DNA from: Pseudomonadota bacterium
GTDB lineage: Bacteria > Desulfobacterota > Desulfobulbia > Desulfobulbales > SURF-16
Assembly (NCBI GenBank): GCA_018822545.1
Contig: JAHJKA010000068.1
Span: 1 to 64,000 of the forward strand
DNA length: 64,000 bases
Reading direction: 5' to 3'
The position numbers and the translations under genes were made by a program. Below are positions 63,374-64,000 of the stretch, piece by piece (within the stretch, counting starts at the first letter, position 1; each line of letters opens with the position of its first letter). Under the pieces are notes generated by a model that did not search any database, was not told the DNA's origin, and was given only the letters and a program-made list of their open reading frames with translations.

Positions 63374-64000
63374 TGACCCTTGCCCGCATTTTACTCGCCG
63401 AAGATGATGAAATCATGCGCATCACCCTTTCTGATCACCTTCGAAAGAAAGGCTGGCAGGTGGATGAGGCTGAGGACGGGCGGCAGGCCCTGCAGAAAAT
63501 CAAAACCGAGCAATACCATGTGGTCATCTCTGATATCCGGATGCCCCACGCCACCGGCTTTGACATCCTTGAAGAGCTGCAGAAAGCAGCGGTGCCCACC
63601 GATGTCGTTTTCATGACAGCTTACGGCAGTGTCGAGGATGCCGTGGACTGCCTCAAACAGGGGGCCCATGATTATCTCCTCAAGCCCTTTGATATGGATG
63701 ATCTCACCATCCGCATTGAAAGAATCCTGGAGATCCAGGCAGTCAAGGCCCGCTATATCACCTTGCAGGACTGTTGTCGGCAATTTCGCAAACCCATTGT
63801 CGGCAGCAGCCAATGTATCCAGGATATGCACGGTCTGATCAAACAGGTTGCCGCCTCGGACGCCACGGTTCTCATCTCCGGCGAGTCAGGCACCGGCAAG
63901 GAGCTGGTTGCTTCAGCCATTCATTATGGAAGCCCGCGAGGCAATGGCCCATACGTCCGGATCAATTGTGCCGCCATCCCTGAGGGGCTTATGGAATCGG
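63373..64000 (+). CDS. NtrC-family sigma-54 response regulator, 5' part
   Basis: 209 residues visible; the gene continues past the window. A receiver domain (1-120) with acidic ILLAEDDE, phospho-acceptor Asp in VVISDIRMP (about 51-59), the MTAYGS switch and the KPF lysine. The sigma-54 AAA+ domain starts near 140 with Walker A GESGTGKELVASAIH. It should be phosphorylated by the haem kinase upstream, with which it overlaps, and activate sigma-54 promoters. The DNA-binding domain lies outside the window. Confidence 0.93.
   Translation, partial: MTLARILLAEDDEIMRITLSDHLRKKGWQVDEAEDGRQALQKIKTEQYHVVISDIRMPHATGFDILEELQKAAVPTDVVFMTAYGSVEDAVDCLKQGAHDYLLKPFDMDDLTIRIERILEIQAVKARYITLQDCCRQFRKPIVGSSQCIQDMHGLIKQVAASDATVLISGESGTGKELVASAIHYGSPRGNGPYVRINCAAIPEGLMES

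Noticed and set aside
1..64000. CRISPR array, prophage or transposase genes
   Set aside because: No regularly spaced direct repeats, integrase or transposase motifs were seen in any frame examined.

Overview
The window looks like a chromosomal piece of a Gram-negative, anaerobic Desulfobacterota-type bacterium, most likely from the Desulfobulbales/Desulfocapsa neighbourhood. The reasons are outer-membrane and LPS genes (a beta-barrel porin, kdsB), a TAXI-type TRAP transporter, a two-subunit biotin carboxylase/carboxyltransferase, a haem-binding DUF3365 sensor kinase, a long CofD-like protein and a Sec-exported Ni-SOD. This placement rests on gene content alone; no rRNA is present. No tRNA, CRISPR array, prophage or transposase gene was found. 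Both edges cut a gene.

Layout. 1-1770: 5' part of an exported 'choice-of-anchor'-type surface protein, then a palindrome-rich spacer. 1770-7535: a stress/ion cluster with a divergent protein kinase, a UspA protein, a Na+/K+-type P-type ATPase and a tandem UspA, plus a UPF0462-like protein. 7837-12141: a small unknown protein, a radical SAM protein next to a YcaO-TPR protein, and a MOSC protein. 12467-16302: a porin behind an 11-bp-phased operator-like array, a zinc-ribbon protein, an exported Ni-SOD, a MarC membrane protein and a prune/PPX1-like DHH phosphoesterase. 16420-27555: housekeeping and modification genes (NERD protein, trmN6, DUF1015, queD-queE, prmA, CofD-like, mdh, kdsB, rsmJ, a rhodanese lipoprotein). 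27691-31481: a KdnA-like aminotransferase and an iron-dependent alcohol dehydrogenase, then darP and a PPC/DUF296 protein. 31864-43484: a complete C-P lyase operon, phnF-D-C-E-G-H-I-J-K-L-M-N-P plus an EamA transporter. 43922-47394: a TAXI-TRAP transporter and a glycogen-binding-domain protein. 47490-50931: pycB/pycA-like genes. 51283-59779: recC-recB-recD. 60050-64000: an unknown HIT-like protein and a histidine kinase with an NtrC-type regulator.

How the parts fit. A phosphorus theme recurs: full phosphonate uptake and cleavage, a polyphosphate-type DHH phosphatase, and a porin with a PhoB/OmpR-like phased array. kdsB lies close to a KdnA-like transaminase and an Fe-ADH, so the lipid A core may carry 8-amino-Kdo (Kdo8N) instead of Kdo. 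The most system-like uncharacterised part is the radical SAM/YcaO-TPR pair. Intergenic DNA holds several copies of a dispersed inverted repeat built on 'TTCACCAC(A/G)(A/G)AG', a 164-bp imperfect inverted repeat, an interleaved inverted repeat ahead of queD, and a structured repeat-like stretch downstream of the TRAP genes.
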